From: BNXB01 sp031556375 | GTDB lineage: Bacteria > Bacteroidota > Bacteroidia > Bacteroidales > Azobacteroidaceae | Reading direction: 5' to 3' | Assembly (NCBI GenBank): GCA_031556375.1 | Contig: JAVBTA010000029.1 | Span: forward strand, 51,913 to 115,912 | DNA length: 64,000 nt | Shown here: positions 16,264 to 24,971 of the stretch, in pieces | Layout: each line of letters begins with the position of its first letter | Numbering within the stretch: the first letter of the stretch is position 1 | Program-made: the position numbers and the translations under genes | Notes under the pieces: generated by a model | Database searches by the model: none | The model's input: only the letters and a program-made list of their open reading frames with translations | Told to the model about the DNA's origin: nothing

Positions 16264-17259
16264 ATGCAGATACCGGGAAAAATCGCTGTAATGGGTGGAG
16301 GAAGTTGGGCCACCGCAATTGCCAAGATTATGTCCATGACGCAAACCAACTTCAATTGGTATATGCGTCGTCCGGAACAAATTGAAGAAATAAGAAATTT
16401 CGGGCATAACCCCTCTTACCTGACAGGAGTTAAGTTTGATGTAAACAACATCAATTTTTATGACAATATCAACCAGGTTGTTAAAGAGTCTGATACTCTG
16501 ATATTTGCAACCCCATCCCCTTTCTTGAAACAACATTTGAGAAAGCTGAAGACTCCGATGAAAGATAAAGTGATTGTTTCGGCAATCAAAGGAATCGTTC
16601 CGGACGAAAATATGCTTGTTTCAGACTATTTTACAAAATTCTATGATATTCCATCCGAAAATATTGCTGTTCTTGGAGGACCATGTCATGCCGAAGAAGT
16701 TGCTCTGGAACGTTTATCATACCTGAGCATTACCTGTCCTGACGAGAACAACGCTCAGCCAATTGCAGACGCGTTCACGACTCATTTTGTCAGGACTTCC
16801 ACAAGTAAAGACGTTATCGGTGTAGAATTTGCATCCGTATTAAAAAACGTATATGCCATTGTATCAGGAATTTGCCACGGACTAAAATACGGTGACAACT
16901 TCCAGGCTATTTTCATTTCTAACTCCATCGTTGAAATGGAACGTTTCTTACTGGCAACTAGTCCGGTAGAACGTAATATCTGTGATTCCGCTTATCTGGG
17001 CGACTTACTGGTTACAGCCTATTCCCGCTTCAGCCGGAACCGGATTTTCGGAACCATGATCGGAAAAGGTTATTCCGTAAAAACTGCTCAGCTAGAAATG
17101 GAAATGATCGCCGAAGGTTATTACGGAACTAAATGTATCAAGGAAATCAACGAAAAATATAAGGTAGATATGCCTATCCTGGATACGGTTTACTCTATTT
17201 TATATGAACGAAAATCTCCGGTAGTAGCTATCAGGAAACTTACCGAAACATTCAAATAA
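16264..17259 (+). CDS. gpsA: Glycerol-3-phosphate dehydrogenase [NAD(P)+]
   Basis: This 331-residue protein reduces dihydroxyacetone phosphate to sn-glycerol 3-phosphate for phospholipid synthesis. The N-terminal Rossmann motif is GGGSWATAIAKI (residues 10-21). The catalytic Lys lies in EFASVLKNVYAIVSG (about 193), and the conserved C-terminal YLGDLLVTAYSRFSRNR follows. Full length for the family. It sits 15 bases after lysS and 41 before pgi. Confidence 0.95.
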   Translation: MQIPGKIAVMGGGSWATAIAKIMSMTQTNFNWYMRRPEQIEEIRNFGHNPSYLTGVKFDVNNINFYDNINQVVKESDTLIFATPSPFLKQHLRKLKTPMKDKVIVSAIKGIVPDENMLVSDYFTKFYDIPSENIAVLGGPCHAEEVALERLSYLSITCPDENNAQPIADAFTTHFVRTSTSKDVIGVEFASVLKNVYAIVSGICHGLKYGDNFQAIFISNSIVEMERFLLATSPVERNICDSAYLGDLLVTAYSRFSRNRIFGTMIGKGYSVKTAQLEMEMIAEGYYGTKCIKEINEKYKVDMPILDTVYSILYERKSPVVAIRKLTETFK

Positions 17260-17300
17260 GACAATAACAGATTATTTATAAAGGCATTAGCATTAGTGAC

Positions 17301-18644
17301 ATGAAAACAATTGCATTAAACATTGACAAGGCATTAGGCTTTATCACCCGCGAACAGGTATTCGCACAAGAACAGAAAGCAAAAGAATGTATTGCTGCAT
17401 TACATAATAAAACCGGGAAAGGAAACGATTTCCTAGGATGGTTGCATTTACCATCTTCCATTACAACTGCGGAAATAAACGATATTCAAGCTACAGCTGA
17501 TCATTTAAGAGCTAATTGCGAAGTCGTTGTTGTTGTCGGTATCGGTGGTAGTTATCTTGGAGCAAAAGCTGTAATCGACGCTCTTTCAGGAAGTTTCGAT
17601 CATTTCGATACAAACCGTAAAAATCCTGTCGTTGTTTACGCAGGACATAACATCGGTGAAGATTATCTTTATGAACTATCGGCTTTCCTGAAAAACAAAA
17701 AATTCGGAATCATCAATATTTCAAAGTCAGGAACGACAACTGAACCGGCTTTGGCTTTCCGTATCCTGAAAAAACAACTTGAAGATTCTGTTGGTAAAGC
17801 CAATGCTAAAGATCTGATCGTTGCGGTTACCGACCAAGCCCGTGGCGCTTTACGTTCTCTGGCAACTAAAGAAGGTTACAAAACATTCGTTATTCCGGAC
17901 AATGTAGGCGGACGTTTCTCCGTACTTACTCCGGTAGGTTTATTGCCTATCGCTATTGCCGGTGTAGATATTAAACAACTTATTGCCGGTGCCGTCGACA
18001 TGGAAAAAGCAACTGGAACTGATGTTGCCTTCGAAAATAATATCGCTGCTATCTATGCTGCAACCCGTAACGAATTATACAAAACAGGTAAAAAAATCGA
18101 AATCCTTGCAAACTTCCACCCAAAATTACATTATGTATCGGAATGGTGGAAACAACTTTACGGAGAAAGTGAAGGAAAAGAAAACAAAGGAATCTTTACC
18201 GCTTCTGTCGATTTTACTACCGACCTCCACTCCATGGGACAATGGATACAGGAAGGTGAACGGACTATTTTCGAAACTGTAATCTCTGTGGCACAACCAA
18301 ATTATAAAGTTGAAATACCTAAAGATGAAGCAGATCTGGACGGTTTGAATTTCTTATCCGGAAAACGTGTCGATTTTGTCAATAAAATGGCTGAACTAGG
18401 GACTCAATTAGCTCACGTAGACGGCGGTGTACCCAATCTTCGCATCGAATTACCGGAACTCAATGCTTACTACCTCGGACAGTTGCTTTACTTTTTCGAA
18501 AAAGCCTGCGGTATCAGCGGCTACATTCTTGGAGTCAACCCATTCGACCAACCCGGAGTGGAAGCGTATAAGAAAAATATGTTCGCTTTATTGAATAAAC
18601 CCGGATTTGAAGCTGAAAGCAAAGCAATACAAGCAAGAATTTAA
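17301..18644 (+). CDS. pgi: Glucose-6-phosphate isomerase
   Basis: This 447-residue protein interconverts glucose 6-phosphate and fructose 6-phosphate in the cytoplasm. Sugar-phosphate-binding motifs are visible: VVVGIGGSYLGAKA (about 75-88), ISKSGTTTEPALAF (about 140), GRFSVLTPVGLLP (about 208) and the active-site SEWWKQLYGESEGK. The length is that of the short bacterial (Bacillus-like) type. Its stop overlaps the next start (TAATG). Confidence 0.96.
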   Translation: MKTIALNIDKALGFITREQVFAQEQKAKECIAALHNKTGKGNDFLGWLHLPSSITTAEINDIQATADHLRANCEVVVVVGIGGSYLGAKAVIDALSGSFDHFDTNRKNPVVVYAGHNIGEDYLYELSAFLKNKKFGIINISKSGTTTEPALAFRILKKQLEDSVGKANAKDLIVAVTDQARGALRSLATKEGYKTFVIPDNVGGRFSVLTPVGLLPIAIAGVDIKQLIAGAVDMEKATGTDVAFENNIAAIYAATRNELYKTGKKIEILANFHPKLHYVSEWWKQLYGESEGKENKGIFTASVDFTTDLHSMGQWIQEGERTIFETVISVAQPNYKVEIPKDEADLDGLNFLSGKRVDFVNKMAELGTQLAHVDGGVPNLRIELPELNAYYLGQLLYFFEKACGISGYILGVNPFDQPGVEAYKKNMFALLNKPGFEAESKAIQARI

Positions 18645-19318
18645 TGATAAAAGCAATACTATTTGACATGGATGGAGTCCTCTACGACTCTATGCCAAGT
18701 CATGTTCGTGCATGGTATGAGACTATGACCGCTTTAGGGGTAAAAGCTTCTGAAGAGGATTTCTATATGTATGAAGGCCGTACAGGACATTCTACAATAG
18801 ATTTATTATTCAACAGGACTTTCGGGCGTGATGCCTCTCAGGAAGAAAAAGAGCAAATCTATGCAAAAAAAGCCCAACGTTTTGTTGAGCTGGAAAATGC
18901 AGATTCCAAACCGATGGCAGGTGCTTCCGAAGTTCTGGATAAAGTCAGAAAAATGGGATTGCAACGAGTTATTGTCACAGGTTCCGGACAAGTTTCTTTG
19001 TTCGACAAGCTGGATTCCAACTTTCCGGGAATGTTTGATAAAAATAAAATGGTCACAGCATACGACGTACAACATGGCAAGCCTCATCCGGAACCATACC
19101 TGATGGGATTGGAAAAGGCCGGAATTTCTGCAAATGAAGCCATTGTCGTAGAAAATGCCCCACTAGGAATCGAATCCGCCGTTGCGGCCGGAATTTTCAC
19201 TATTGCAGTTAACACCGGACCCTTAAAAGATCAGGTATTGAAAGATGCCGGAGCAAATATGGTTCTTTCTTCCATGCAAATACTTGCAGAAAAAATAGAA
19301 ACCATATTTAACTTATAA
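18644..19318 (+). CDS. HAD-superfamily phosphatase, phosphoglucomutase/sugar-phosphatase-like
   Basis: This 224-residue protein has HAD motif I FDMDGVLYDSMPSH (nucleophile Asp about 8), motif II ViVTGSGQ, Lys in HGKPHPEPYL and motif IV VVENAPLGIESAVAAG. The cap domain is of the beta-phosphoglucomutase/sugar phosphatase type. It overlaps pgi by one base, so it probably acts on a hexose phosphate, but the substrate is not defined by sequence. Confidence 0.85.
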   Translation: MIKAILFDMDGVLYDSMPSHVRAWYETMTALGVKASEEDFYMYEGRTGHSTIDLLFNRTFGRDASQEEKEQIYAKKAQRFVELENADSKPMAGASEVLDKVRKMGLQRVIVTGSGQVSLFDKLDSNFPGMFDKNKMVTAYDVQHGKPHPEPYLMGLEKAGISANEAIVVENAPLGIESAVAAGIFTIAVNTGPLKDQVLKDAGANMVLSSMQILAEKIETIFNL

Positions 19319-19364
19319 ACATGCGGGGTCTGTAATTATCTTTAAAAACAAAATTATGTATATA

Positions 19365-20876
19365 ATGAAAAAAATCACTTTATTTATTCTATCGCTTTTC
19401 TGTTTTCTCAATGGATATTCTCAAATGACTGGAAAGCTACCACTCGCCAGTATGACATCATTTGACCTGTACAAGCCGGAAGGTTTTGTTATACAGAAAG
19501 ACTCTGTTGTCCCTCTGAAAAAAAATCCATGGCTCGCCGCCGGTGAAGTTGTTGGACTGAATCTGGGAGTCTGGGCATTCGACAGATATATCCTGCATGG
19601 AGACTGGGCATACATCAGTGGAAAAACAATAGAACGTAACCTCGATATGGGGTTCTTTTGGGACAATGATAATTTTCAAACAAATCTTTTCAATCACCCA
19701 TACCATGGTTCTCTGTATTTCGGCGCTGCTCGATCGAATGGACTAAACTACTGGCAATCAGGACTATTCTCCCTTGGAGGAAGCCTGATGTGGGAGTTAT
19801 TTATGGAGTGTGAACTGCCCTCCAAAAATGATCTTATTGCCACATCCATCGGAGGAATGGCGCTTGGAGAAACTTTTTTCCGGCTTTCCGACCTTTTCAT
19901 TGATGAAAAAGCTACCGGTTGGGAACGTTTTGGACGTGAAGCTCTGGGTGTGCTGTTTTCTCCAACCCGCGGACTAACCCGGATCATCAATGGTGATGCC
20001 TGGCGTAAATCCTCATATAAGGGTAAACAGTTTCCAAATCCGCCACTTTCGTTCCAAACATCTGTGGGATGGAAAGTGATGGAATTACGAGATAATGCTT
20101 TCGACGAAGGGATGGGACTATGCGTGGATCTGGGAATGATCTACGGAGATCTTTACAAATCAGAAGATACTAAACCCTATGATTATTTTACCCTGCGCGG
20201 AAGTTTCAACCTGCAGAAAAATCAACCGTTAATCGGTCAGATCAATCTTATCGGACGACTCTGGGGTAAAGAAATATGGGAAAAAGGTAACAATGAACTT
20301 CATCTGGGGATCTTCCAGCACTACGACTACTATGATTCTGATACCATTTCTGATATTTCAAATAAAACACCTTACGAAATTGGCACCCCGGCTTGTTTTG
20401 GAACCGGATTGATTTTCAGAGGAATGAATCCCTCCCATACACTAACTTACAGAGCTCATGCGCATGCCAATGCAATTATTCTGGGAGGAAGTCTTTCCGA
20501 CTATTATTTTGAAGATGACCGCAGTTATAACTGGGGAAGCGGATACAGCATCAAACTGGGAGCCGGACTCAGCTATAAGAAGAAGTTCGGGGCAATCCTG
20601 GGATTTGAACATTACCATGTATATACCTGGAAAGGATATCCGGGAGACCCGACAGCAGAAGGATACGACTTCAGGACATCAGATGCCCAGGGAAATAAGT
20701 CCAACACACGATTCAACATTCTTAACGGATTGCTTGAATATAAATTTAATGACAATTGGAGCGTCTCTCTCTCTGAATATTTATTCGTACGCAGAACTAA
20801 TTACGACTTCGAAGAATTCCCTGACGTATCATCTACAACAACAGAATCCAGACTGGCAATCGGATACAAATTTTAA
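19365..20876 (+). CDS. Outer-membrane-associated DUF3943 protein
   Basis: This protein of about 503 residues has a signal peptide (MKKITLFILSLFCFLNGYSQ). The ATG at 19365 is preferred over the one at 19356 because it starts the signal peptide directly. The mature part has alternating aromatic strands and ends in a Tyr/Lys/Phe (AIGYKF), as outer-membrane barrels do. The segment GSLMWELFMECELPSKNDLI and the ALGVLFSPTRGLTRIINGD block resemble DUF3943 proteins. Function unknown. It stands alone between the pgi group and the Phe/Tyr operon. Confidence 0.65.
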   Translation: MKKITLFILSLFCFLNGYSQMTGKLPLASMTSFDLYKPEGFVIQKDSVVPLKKNPWLAAGEVVGLNLGVWAFDRYILHGDWAYISGKTIERNLDMGFFWDNDNFQTNLFNHPYHGSLYFGAARSNGLNYWQSGLFSLGGSLMWELFMECELPSKNDLIATSIGGMALGETFFRLSDLFIDEKATGWERFGREALGVLFSPTRGLTRIINGDAWRKSSYKGKQFPNPPLSFQTSVGWKVMELRDNAFDEGMGLCVDLGMIYGDLYKSEDTKPYDYFTLRGSFNLQKNQPLIGQINLIGRLWGKEIWEKGNNELHLGIFQHYDYYDSDTISDISNKTPYEIGTPACFGTGLIFRGMNPSHTLTYRAHAHANAIILGGSLSDYYFEDDRSYNWGSGYSIKLGAGLSYKKKFGAILGFEHYHVYTWKGYPGDPTAEGYDFRTSDAQGNKSNTRFNILNGLLEYKFNDNWSVSLSEYLFVRRTNYDFEEFPDVSSTTTESRLAIGYKF

Positions 20877-20893
20877 AAAATAGCTTCAAAAAG

Positions 20894-20923
20894 TTTGATT
20901 TATTAAAAAAAGTATTACTTTTG
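20894..20923 (+). promoter_or_regulatory. Promoter of the Phe/Tyr operon (-33 TTTG, -7 TACTTTTG)
   Basis: TTTG at 20894-20897 and TACTTTTG at 20916-20923 are separated by 18 bases, matching the Bacteroidetes sigma-ABfr promoter pattern. Transcription would start near 20930, just ahead of the leader peptide. Confidence 0.7.
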
Positions 20924-20944
20924 CGTTGTTATCCATTTATAAAA

Positions 20945-21031
20945 ATGACAATGAACCGATTTTATTTTTCATATTCTTATTTTTACTTTTACTTTAGCCA
21001 GGAAGTAGAGCAGGATATGATATGTCGATAA
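20945..21031 (+). CDS. Phe/Tyr-rich leader peptide of an attenuator
   Basis: A 28-codon frame (MTMNR, then FYFSYSYFYFYF, then SQEVEQDMICR, stop TAA) lies between the promoter and the first enzyme gene. Ten of twelve consecutive codons (20960-20995) are Phe or Tyr, the two end products of the operon downstream. The start may be the ATG at 20945 or at 20951. Such leader peptides act through ribosome stalling when the charged tRNA is scarce and have no other function. Downstream RNA can form alternative hairpins and a terminator (see 21070). Confidence 0.85.
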   Translation: MTMNRFYFSYSYFYFYFSQEVEQDMICR

Positions 21032-21069
21032 AACGGTTCTGAAATAAGAATTAAAAAAATTAAGATATG

Positions 21070-21101
21070 AAATCCTGCCGGAAACGGTGGGATTTTTTTT
21101 T
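21070..21101 (+). terminator. Attenuator terminator of the Phe/Tyr operon
   Basis: AAATCCTGCCG (21070-21080) pairs with CGGTGGGATTT (21085-21095) around a GAAA loop, 11 pairs with two G-T, and a run of T's continues to 21101. An antiterminator is visible: GCAGGAT at 21010-21016 is complementary to ATCCTGC at 21072-21078. A competing upstream hairpin, ATTCTTATTT (20973-20982) with AAATAAGAAT (21042-21051), uses the Phe/Tyr codon region. Stalling there would free GCAGGAT and let the operon be read. Confidence 0.8.
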
Positions 21102-21120
21102 ACACAAAAATCAATTACAA

Positions 21121-21960
21121 ATGATAAAAATTGCCATACAAGGAGTTGAGGGAGCATACCATGAAATTGCAGCCCGAGAATATTTCAAGTCAGAAGATAA
21201 TGTTGAAATTCTGCCCTGCAATACATTCAAGGACGTTATCGCTGCCGTCAAAAAAGATCCGTCTTTAGTTGGGATTATGGCTATTGAGAATACAATCGCC
21301 GGGAGCCTGCTACAAAATCATGAACTGATCAGGGAAAGTGATCTGAACGTCGTCGGAGAAAAAAAACTTCATATTTCCCATTGCCTGGCGTCACTTCCGG
21401 AAGATTCAATACACGATATTTCTGAGATCAATTCCCACCCTATCGCCCTGATGCAATGCGGCGACTTTCTGGAGACTCTCCCGAATATCAAAATTGTGGA
21501 AAAAGAAGATACTGCACTCAGTGCAAAAATGATAGCAGAGAAAAAACTTCATGGACATGCCGCTATTTGTAGTAAATACGCCGCTGAATTATATAACCTG
21601 AAAATATTATCACAAGGTATAGAAACGAATAAACGTAATTTTACCCGTTTCCTTTTACTGGCCAACCGATGGATTGCCGAAGATCTGTTGCAAGATATCA
21701 CACCCGATAAATCATCCCTGGTGTTCACATTACCTCACACAGAGGGGAGTCTTTCCAAAGTTCTCACTATTCTATCTTTTTACGATATCAATCTGACAAA
21801 AATACAATCCCTGCCAATTATTGGTCGCGAATGGGAATATCTGTTTTATATCGATGTGGCTTATAAAAATTATATGCGCTACAAGCAAGCTATCGATGCC
21901 GCAATTCCATTAACAAAAGATTTCAAAATATTAGGCGAATATACCGAAGAAAAATTGTAA
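21121..21960 (+). CDS. pheA: Prephenate dehydratase with ACT domain
   Basis: This 279-residue protein converts prephenate to phenylpyruvate, the committed step to phenylalanine. The start at 21121 (MIKIAIQGVEGAYHEIAARE) is chosen because the earlier in-frame ATG at 21067 lies in the terminator stem. The two-lobed dehydratase domain ends with the catalytic NFTRFLLLANRW motif (about 180). The C-terminal ACT domain (TLPHTEGSLSKVL, then KIQSLPIIGREWEYLFYID) should bind Phe for feedback control. The second site motif reads QSLP instead of the usual ESRP. It is the first gene of the operon. Confidence 0.93.
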   Translation: MIKIAIQGVEGAYHEIAAREYFKSEDNVEILPCNTFKDVIAAVKKDPSLVGIMAIENTIAGSLLQNHELIRESDLNVVGEKKLHISHCLASLPEDSIHDISEINSHPIALMQCGDFLETLPNIKIVEKEDTALSAKMIAEKKLHGHAAICSKYAAELYNLKILSQGIETNKRNFTRFLLLANRWIAEDLLQDITPDKSSLVFTLPHTEGSLSKVLTILSFYDINLTKIQSLPIIGREWEYLFYIDVAYKNYMRYKQAIDAAIPLTKDFKILGEYTEEKL

Positions 21961-21962
21961 TA

Positions 21963-23123
21963 ATGAAAACAATAACCCCTGCCGAAAGGCTTAACAATAT
22001 CAGCGAATACTACTTCTCCAAAAAATTGAAAGAAGTGGCCGAAATGAACGCTGCAGGCAAACAGGTGATCAACCTTGGAGTCGGAAGTCCCGACCTGCCT
22101 CCATCACCGGAAACAATCGAGACACTGTGCCAATCGGCGCACCAACCCGATGTACACGGTTACCAGCCTTACATTGGCATACCAGAACTACGCAAAGCCT
22201 TTGCGCAGTGGTATGGCGATTGGTACAATGTAGAATTGAACCCTCAAAACGAAATACAACCTCTGATCGGATCGAAAGAAGGTATTCTGCATATCTCTCT
22301 GGCATTTCTGAATCCGGGAGATAGTGTCCTGGTTCCAGATCCGGGTTATCCGACTTACAGTTCTGTCAGCAATTTGGTCGGTGCAAATATCATCCCTTAC
22401 GATCTAAAGGAAGAAAACAACTGGCAACCCGATTTTGGGGCATTAGAAAAACTCGATCTGTCGAAAGTAAAACTGATGTGGACAAATTACCCCAATATGC
22501 CGACTGGAGCACCTGCAACAATAGATTTATATGAAAAATTAGTATCCTTCGGGAAAAAACATAATATTGTTATTTGCAATGACAATCCTTACAGTTTTAT
22601 TTTGAATGATCATCCTATCAGTATTTTGAGTATCGACGGAGCAAAAGATATCTGCATCGAACTTAATTCTTTAAGTAAATCGCATAATATGCCGGGCTGG
22701 CGTATTGCGATGCTGGCATCAAACGCCAAGTTCATCGAATGGGTACTGAAAGTCAAGAGTAATATCGACAGCGGACAATTCAAACCGATGATGCTGGCTG
22801 CCGCAAAAGCCTTGCAAGCCCCCCGTGAATGGTATGCAAACATGAATACAATCTACAGGAAACGACGGATTATTGCGGAACAAATCATGGATACTTTGGG
22901 TTGTATTTATGATCAAAAACAATCAGGTATGTTTCTTTGGGGAAAAATGCCGGAGCATTATAAAAACAGTGAAGAATTAGCAGATAAGATCCTGTATGAA
23001 GCAAATGTCTTCATCACTCCGGGATTCATATTCGGAAGCAACGGAGACCGTTACGTTAGAATTTCATTGTGTTGCAAAGAAGAAACATTGAATAACGCAC
23101 TAAATAGAATAAAAAACAGATGA
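21963..23123 (+). CDS. Class I/II PLP aminotransferase (aromatic/DapL-like)
   Basis: This 386-residue fold-type I aminotransferase has an N-terminal INLGVGSPDLPPSPE, a Tyr-containing YPTYSSVSNLVGA, an Asn-Pro region (NYPNMPTGAPA), NDNPYSFIL with the PLP-contacting Tyr, and the Schiff-base Lys in LNSLSKSHNMPGWRIAML. Sequence style is close to LL-diaminopimelate or aspartate aminotransferases. The position two bases after pheA and overlapping the DAHP synthase gene suggests transamination of phenylpyruvate and hydroxyphenylpyruvate (or prephenate). The substrate is inferred from context. Confidence 0.88.
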   Translation: MKTITPAERLNNISEYYFSKKLKEVAEMNAAGKQVINLGVGSPDLPPSPETIETLCQSAHQPDVHGYQPYIGIPELRKAFAQWYGDWYNVELNPQNEIQPLIGSKEGILHISLAFLNPGDSVLVPDPGYPTYSSVSNLVGANIIPYDLKEENNWQPDFGALEKLDLSKVKLMWTNYPNMPTGAPATIDLYEKLVSFGKKHNIVICNDNPYSFILNDHPISILSIDGAKDICIELNSLSKSHNMPGWRIAMLASNAKFIEWVLKVKSNIDSGQFKPMMLAAAKALQAPREWYANMNTIYRKRRIIAEQIMDTLGCIYDQKQSGMFLWGKMPEHYKNSEELADKILYEANVFITPGFIFGSNGDRYVRISLCCKEETLNNALNRIKNR

Positions 23124-24193
23124 ACTTAGAATCAATCATACTTCCCGGCATCGAAGAAAAAAGGCCATTAGTCATTGCAGGCCCCTGCAGTGCGGAGACT
23201 GAAGAACAAGTGTTATCTACAGCCCGGCAGTTGGCTGCAAACGGAATAAAAATGTTCCGGGCAGGTGTATGGAAACCACGGACTAAACCCGGAGGATTCG
23301 AAGGCGTTGGTTCTGAAGGACTTGCATGGCTACAAAAAGTAAAAAAAGAAACAGGAATGTACGTTGCAACTGAAATTGCAACCCAAAAACATGTTTACGA
23401 AGCATTGAAATATGGCATCGATATACTCTGGATCGGAGCCCGTACTACCGCTAACCCTTTTGCAGTACAGGAGATTGCCGATGCTTTGCAAGGAACCGAC
23501 ATTCCTGTATTGATCAAAAATCCTGTCAACCCGGACCTGGAACTTTGGATCGGGGCTGTAGAACGTATCTACAACGCCGGAATCAAACGTATTGGAGTGA
23601 TTCACAGAGGGTTCAGCTCGTACGATGAAAAGTTGTACAGAAATTTACCTCAATGGCATATCCCTATTGAATTGAAACGAAGAATTCCAGACCTGCCGGT
23701 TATTTGTGACCCCAGTCATATCGGAGGAAAAAGGGAATTGATAGCACCACTTTCACAACAGGCAATGGATCTGAACTACGATGGTTTGATTATAGAATCT
23801 CATTGTAATCCGGATTGTGCATGGAGTGACAAGGAACAACAAGTTACTCCTGATGTGTTATCCTATATACTCAATTTATTGGTCATCAGAGACTCTAAGC
23901 AAACAACAGAAAATCTGACTGAGTTACGGAAACAAATAGATGTCATCGATGATGAACTTCTATCTATCTTGAACAAACGGATGAGGGTCTCCCGGGAAAT
24001 CGGGCAATATAAAAAAGAACATCACATGCAGGTTTTGCAAACCGGGCGCTATGACGAGATATTGAAAGACCGCATTGCCGCGGCGATACGTATGAATATC
24101 TCCGGCGAATTTATGAAAATAATATTGGAAGCTATTCACGAAGAATCGATTAGGCAACAGATCGAGATCATTAACAAACAGGATCAACAATGA
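23120..24193 (+). CDS. Bifunctional DAHP synthase / chorismate mutase
   Basis: This 357-residue protein joins a DAHP/KDO8P-synthase-type barrel (VIAGPCSAETEEQVL, FRAGVWKPRTKPGGFEG, ICDPSHIGGKRELI; residues 1-260) to an AroQ chorismate mutase helix bundle (LTELRKQIDVIDDELLSILN, REIGQYKKEHHMQVLQTGRY; about 270-350). The first enzyme starts the shikimate pathway; the second makes prephenate. The mutase domain probably also serves as the feedback sensor, as in similar fusions. It overlaps both neighbours by four bases, so the operon is translationally coupled. Confidence 0.93.
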   Translation: MNLESIILPGIEEKRPLVIAGPCSAETEEQVLSTARQLAANGIKMFRAGVWKPRTKPGGFEGVGSEGLAWLQKVKKETGMYVATEIATQKHVYEALKYGIDILWIGARTTANPFAVQEIADALQGTDIPVLIKNPVNPDLELWIGAVERIYNAGIKRIGVIHRGFSSYDEKLYRNLPQWHIPIELKRRIPDLPVICDPSHIGGKRELIAPLSQQAMDLNYDGLIIESHCNPDCAWSDKEQQVTPDVLSYILNLLVIRDSKQTTENLTELRKQIDVIDDELLSILNKRMRVSREIGQYKKEHHMQVLQTGRYDEILKDRIAAAIRMNISGEFMKIILEAIHEESIRQQIEIINKQDQQ

Positions 24194-24963
24194 GAATACA
24201 AATCCTTGGCGCCGGAAAGATGGGTTCTTTCTTCGCCGACGTACTGAGTTTTGAACACGAAATCGCTATCTTCGACACAGATCCGCAGCGGCTTCGTTTC
24301 ACATATAATTGTATCCGGATGAGCGATCCAAAAGAAATTGAGGAATTCAAACCGGAGATTCTGATCAATGCCGCTACTGTAAAATATACATTAGAAGCTT
24401 TCAAGACCGTCCTACCCTATATCCCGGAAACTTGTATCATTTCCGATATAGCATCGGTTAAAACCGGTCTGAAAGAATTTTATGAGCACCAAGGCCGGCC
24501 TTATGTATCTACTCACCCAATGTTCGGGCCTACATTTGCTAATTTAAGCAATCTATCGTCTGAAAATGCTATCATTATTTCGGAATCCAGTCATATGGGG
24601 AAAATCTTTTTCAGAGACCTATATAATTCCCTGAAACTGAATATTTTTGAATATTCTTTTGAGGAACATGACGAAACTATCGCTTATTCCCTATCCATTC
24701 CGTTTGCCTCGTCTCTGGTCTTTGCCTCTGTGATGAAACATCAGGAAGCTCCGGGAACTACATTCAAAAAGCACTTGAATATCGCCAGAGGACTGCTTTC
24801 TGAAGACGATTACCTACTTACGGAAATTTTATTCAATCCATATACTCCCGGGCAACTAAAAGCTATCCGTAAAGAGTTGGCCTTCCTTTTGGAAACGATT
24901 GAAAATAAAGATTCCAATGCAATGCTGTCTTTTTTGGAGAAAGTCAGGGAAAACATCAACTGA
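24190..24963 (+). CDS. tyrA: Prephenate dehydrogenase
   Basis: This 257-residue protein has an N-terminal Rossmann motif (ILGAGKMGSFFADVLS) and the TyrA signature pieces ISDIASVKTGLKEF (about 85-98) and STHPMFGPTF (about 105). It oxidatively decarboxylates prephenate to 4-hydroxyphenylpyruvate for tyrosine. It lacks a C-terminal ACT domain. Last gene of the Phe/Tyr operon, overlapping the DAHP synthase gene by four bases and convergent with the rhomboid gene 8 bases away. Confidence 0.92.
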   Translation: MRIQILGAGKMGSFFADVLSFEHEIAIFDTDPQRLRFTYNCIRMSDPKEIEEFKPEILINAATVKYTLEAFKTVLPYIPETCIISDIASVKTGLKEFYEHQGRPYVSTHPMFGPTFANLSNLSSENAIIISESSHMGKIFFRDLYNSLKLNIFEYSFEEHDETIAYSLSIPFASSLVFASVMKHQEAPGTTFKKHLNIARGLLSEDDYLLTEILFNPYTPGQLKAIRKELAFLLETIENKDSNAMLSFLEKVRENIN

Positions 24964-24971
24964 CACTCTCC

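Noticed and set aside
21067..21120. Upstream start of pheA
   Set aside because: The ATG at 21067 lies in the terminator stem and would add residues unlike the family; the ATG at 21121 starts the conserved N-terminus.
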